DNA of 6,261 nucleotides from NCBI GenBank assembly GCA_003557765.1, contig PWNO01000227.1, positions 1-6,261 of the forward strand, written 5' to 3'. Below the pieces are notes generated by a model, which was not told where the DNA came from, made no database searches, and worked only from the letters and a program-made list of their open reading frames with translations. The DNA is from Bacteroidales bacterium (GTDB lineage Bacteria > Bacteroidota > Bacteroidia > Bacteroidales > UBA7960). The first letter of the stretch is position 1; every line of letters starts with the position of its first letter. Position numbers and translations under genes: made by a program. Below are positions 4,046-6,261 of this stretch, piece after piece.

Positions 4046-6261
4046 TTATTGTGTGACCTGAATGCGTTTTGTGATGATGCCTGTTTCTGTTGTAAGCTGT
4101 AAGAAATAAATGCCTTGCAGCAACCCAGAAACTTGTATTTGATGGGTTTTACCCTCCAGGTTTGTTTTATATATCAGGTTGCCAAGCATGTCTGCCATTC
4201 TTAGCTCCGTTAAGACGGTATTGGACTCAATGTGTAACATGTCGCTGGCAGGATTAGGATACAGTCTGATTTCGATGTTTTCAAGCTCTGCTATTGACAC
4301 GTCGTCTGCAATAAATTCCACGATTACGGTAATGTCCTGGTCGAGGCCTTCGTAGGTGTAATAGTGCTCGGTGAGGTTATCAATCACGTCGCCGTTGATT
4401 GTCCACTCGTGCACCTGATAACCGTCTTCGGGCATGGCAGTAAACAGCACATCTTTTTCTTCTTCCACCTGGTCGCCTGAATTGATCTCCTTCTGCTCCA
4501 CTTCGGCTATGATCCCGCCATTATGACCTTCTACGTGAAAGTTGACGACATAGGTTTTCACGACATCTTCGATATGGAAATCTGTCATGACAATCTCAGA
4601 AGGTCCTGTTGTGTAAACTGATTGCACTCCGGCGGTATGATCGCCAGCTGGAAGGTCAGTAAAAAAGTATTCGGTTTCTGCGATTTCTTCGGCTACCATG
4701 TCGTCGTTTAAAAAGACGTTGAAGCCCAGGAAGGCTTTTTTATCTTTAGTGACTGGTTCGTATACGTAGTCCACTTTACGGTGTAACCCTCTTGCCAGAG
4801 TAGGTTTATCAACTGTGAGTGGCTCAGTGGTGGTACGTGATATTGCAGGACCAAAGTATACATTGTCAAGCATGATACCTGCTCCACTGTTCCAATTGTC
4901 ATCCACATGTTCCCTGAACGCCAAATAGAAAGATTCTCCGGCTTCTACAAAATCAGTAATGTTGTAGGTATACAGCTCCCATTTTTCACTGCTTCCTTCG
5001 GTGAATGTGAGTTCTTCAACAATGATATCAAAAGCAGCAACCTCATCCTGATCAGTGGTTGAAATCCTGATATCTACATTGTCGTCATAGCTATCGGGAT
5101 AATAGCGCAGGTAGAACGAGAACTCAAACCTTTCGGCGGCAATCATTTCCGGAGTAACGAGCCATTGGTCATTATAGACATCTCCTCCTTGCCCCCATGA
5201 TGTATATGCCATGAAGCCTCCACCATCAGGTGCGGCTATGGCTTCACCAACATTCCAACCAGGTAGGGGCGAAGTGCCTGCTGCAAGTTGAATCCACCCA
5301 GTGCCGCCATCGGGGTTGATTTTGTGCCATCCCTGCGGCGGGAACTCGTCTTCAAAGCCTTCAAACAGTTCTTCGGCAAGCAGGTTGTTCCAGCTGAAAT
5401 GGGCTTCCCCGGGTCCATGTCCTTCTGTTTCCACAATCAGTCCGAAAGGCGCCACGATGTGTTCTATCAGCTCGACATTATAGGTGCGTCCTTCTTCATC
5501 GATCTCGATATCGTGTGTTACATAATCTTCAAAGCCTTGAAGTGCGACATGTAAATCATAGGTGCCCATCCATACGGCGGGGAATATCACCTCACCATCA
5601 GCACTGGCTGTCATGGTATAGATATGCTCTTCAACTCCAGTCTGGTTTGAAAGGGTGAGCTGTGCACCTTCCGGGCTGTCACCGGAGTTGGTGGTCACGT
5701 TCACGGTAAACGTCACTTCCATACCCAGGGCAAGCTCATTGGAAAGGGCCGGGGGTGCCGACACCTCATTAGTATAGACAGCTACTACAGCGTATTTATA
5801 GATGCCGGCATCCAGATCAAACCAATCCTCATCCAGGTAGGCCCATTCCTCGATGTCTTTGGCGATCTGTGTCCAGGCGTCCATGTCTCCTTCATCTTCA
5901 ACCAGGAAGCGCCAGACTTCAAACGTTTCCAATGCTTTTCCATCAGGAAGTGCATTGGAATTTATACTTGATGTATACTCAGGGCTGCCTGCATCAAAGT
6001 CCGGCTTGAAGCTTCCGGCAGTCGGTGCAAGACCTGTGGGAGAGGTATTCGCATAATACCTGGCATTTGTTATGGCTGGGCCAAAGTCAAAGCCATAGCC
6101 ACGCAGCAGGTAGTTTATTTCGAAACCCTCTTCTGAGATACAAAAGAATGCATAATCTGGATCAGAGATGTCATAGACGGCAAGCTGTGTTCCGGGAACA
6201 AACTCCCATGGCTCACCCGTTCCATCGTCTGTGGCTAGGCCAAGGAATCCGTCGTAGCTTA
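4046..6261 (-). CDS. T9SS-exported protein with cleaved-adhesin (choice-of-anchor J) domain, 5' end outside the window
   Basis: The frame has no stop from the TAA at 4046-4048 to the window edge, giving 737 visible residues (first full codon 6259-6257) and no signal peptide, so the start lies beyond 6261. Visible parts: unassigned residues 1 to about 75; an FN3-like segment to about 180 (EVWRFL at 114-119, GIYKYAVVAVYT at 152-163); a carboxypeptidase-regulatory-like beta domain about 181-266; a cleaved-adhesin jelly roll about 297-470 (EGFEDEFPPQGW at 300-311, DQWLVTPEM at 364-372, LDNVYFG at 464-470); an FN3-like domain about 489-569 (FFTDLPAGDHTAGVQSVYTTG); an InlB-like repeat about 570-650; and a T9SS sorting domain from about 662. 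Proteins with this tail range from adhesins to peptidases of the gingipain or lysyl-endopeptidase type. The catalytic part, if any, would lie in the missing N-terminal region, so no enzyme name is justified. It is convergent with the CotH-domain gene. Confidence 0.9.
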   Translation of the reverse strand, partial: SYDGFLGLATDDGTGEPWEFVPGTQLAVYDISDPDYAFFCISEEGFEINYLLRGYGFDFGPAITNARYYANTSPTGLAPTAGSFKPDFDAGSPEYTSSINSNALPDGKALETFEVWRFLVEDEGDMDAWTQIAKDIEEWAYLDEDWFDLDAGIYKYAVVAVYTNEVSAPPALSNELALGMEVTFTVNVTTNSGDSPEGAQLTLSNQTGVEEHIYTMTASADGEVIFPAVWMGTYDLHVALQGFEDYVTHDIEIDEEGRTYNVELIEHIVAPFGLIVETEGHGPGEAHFSWNNLLAEELFEGFEDEFPPQGWHKINPDGGTGWIQLAAGTSPLPGWNVGEAIAAPDGGGFMAYTSWGQGGDVYNDQWLVTPEMIAAERFEFSFYLRYYPDSYDDNVDIRISTTDQDEVAAFDIIVEELTFTEGSSEKWELYTYNITDFVEAGESFYLAFREHVDDNWNSGAGIMLDNVYFGPAISRTTTEPLTVDKPTLARGLHRKVDYVYEPVTKDKKAFLGFNVFLNDDMVAEEIAETEYFFTDLPAGDHTAGVQSVYTTGPSEIVMTDFHIEDVVKTYVVNFHVEGHNGGIIAEVEQKEINSGDQVEEEKDVLFTAMPEDGYQVHEWTINGDVIDNLTEHYYTYEGLDQDITVIVEFIADDVSIAELENIEIRLYPNPASDMLHIESNTVLTELRMADMLGNLIYKTNLEGKTHQIQVSGLLQGIYFLQLTTETGIITKRIQVTQ
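4049..4276 (-). other. T9SS type A C-terminal sorting domain (second protein)
   Basis: The last 76 residues contain IEIRLYPNPASDMLHI, then LRMADMLGNLIY and LLQGIYFLQL, and end in a basic strand (KRIQVTQ). This is the standard type A sorting signal and matches the one in the convergent gene in layout, though the two are clearly diverged. It predicts export through the same outer-membrane T9SS channel and removal during maturation. Confidence 0.93.
4310..4552 (-). other. InlB-like beta-repeat domain (second protein)
   Basis: Visible residues about 570-650 run from YVVNFHVEGHNGGIIAEV through VLFTAMPEDGYQVHEWTING to ITVIVEF. The order of a strand with a Gly turn, F.A.P..GY.V..W..NG, and a closing V.V.F strand fits the divergent InlB B-repeat family well. 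It lies directly before the sorting domain. The convergent gene has the same family of module after its CotH domain. Confidence 0.8.
4850..5371 (-). other. Cleaved-adhesin / choice-of-anchor J jelly-roll domain
   Basis: Visible residues about 297-470 open with LFEGFEDEFPPQGW, continue with a Gly/Trp-rich stretch and DQWLVTPEM, and close with MLDNVYFG. These three landmarks define the cleaved-adhesin family, known from the haemagglutinin/adhesin parts of Porphyromonas gingipains and from many T9SS cargo proteins. The likely role is binding to protein or glycan at the cell surface; the ligand cannot be read from the sequence. Confidence 0.9.
5462..5719 (-). other. Carboxypeptidase-regulatory-like beta domain
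   Basis: Visible residues about 181-266 begin EVTFTVNVTTNSGDSPEGAQ and contain LTLSNQTG, ADGEVIFPAVWMGTYDLHV and a closing TYNVELIE strand. This is the classic plan of the carboxypeptidase-regulatory-like family: G..L..A.V.L, then T...G.+.F..V..G.Y.L.V...G. It is a structural module in exported proteins and lies directly before the cleaved-adhesin domain. Confidence 0.75.

Noticed and set aside
4018..4054. ATTGTGT repeated 30 bases apart across the convergent gap, as a possible attachment site or terminator
   Set aside because: Seven bases is expected by chance, the repeats are direct and not inverted so they form no hairpin, and no integrase or mobile gene is nearby.
5930..5932. TTG (minus strand) as the start codon of the second gene
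   Set aside because: The frame is open upstream to the window edge, the upstream residues read as protein, no ribosome binding site or signal peptide follows the TTG, and it falls inside an FN3-like segment.

Overview
The window suggests a member of the Bacteroidota. Both genes encode large, secreted, multidomain beta-sheet proteins that end in a type A sorting domain of the type IX secretion system (T9SS), a signal known essentially only from this phylum. The signal peptide of the first protein also leaves a glutamine at the predicted mature N-terminus, as is common in Bacteroidota. I cannot fix the genus. The domain mix resembles free-living or environmental Bacteroidales/Marinilabiliales-type bacteria, but that is an impression and not a result.

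Layout. Bases 1-40 are a short leader with a good ribosome binding site. Bases 41-4018 (+) hold one complete gene of 1325 codons. Its product has, in order, a signal peptide, a lamin-tail domain, a chitobiase-C-terminal-like beta domain with an insertion, a CotH-type atypical kinase domain, an InlB-like beta repeat, two copies of a roughly 170-residue beta module separated by a putative-Ig (He_PIG) domain, and the T9SS sorting domain. Bases 4019-4045 are a 27-base gap between convergent stop codons, with no terminator hairpin that I can see. Bases 4046-6261 (-) hold the 3' part of a second gene, and the reading frame stays open to the window edge. Its 737 visible residues carry a fibronectin-III-like segment, a carboxypeptidase-regulatory-like domain, a cleaved-adhesin (choice-of-anchor J) jelly roll, another FN3-like domain, an InlB-like repeat and a T9SS sorting domain.

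How they work together. The genes converge, so they are not one operon. What they share is the export route: both products should cross the inner membrane by Sec and the outer membrane by T9SS, lose the C-terminal domain, and end up on the cell surface or in the medium. The CotH domain is the only visible candidate for catalysis; the remaining modules look like binding or spacer domains. There is no RNA gene, insertion sequence, CRISPR array or phage element. I found no clear new system. The points most worth a second look are the apparently altered catalytic loop of the CotH domain, the internal module duplication, the insertion in the chitobiase-like domain, and the tight convergent gene pair.
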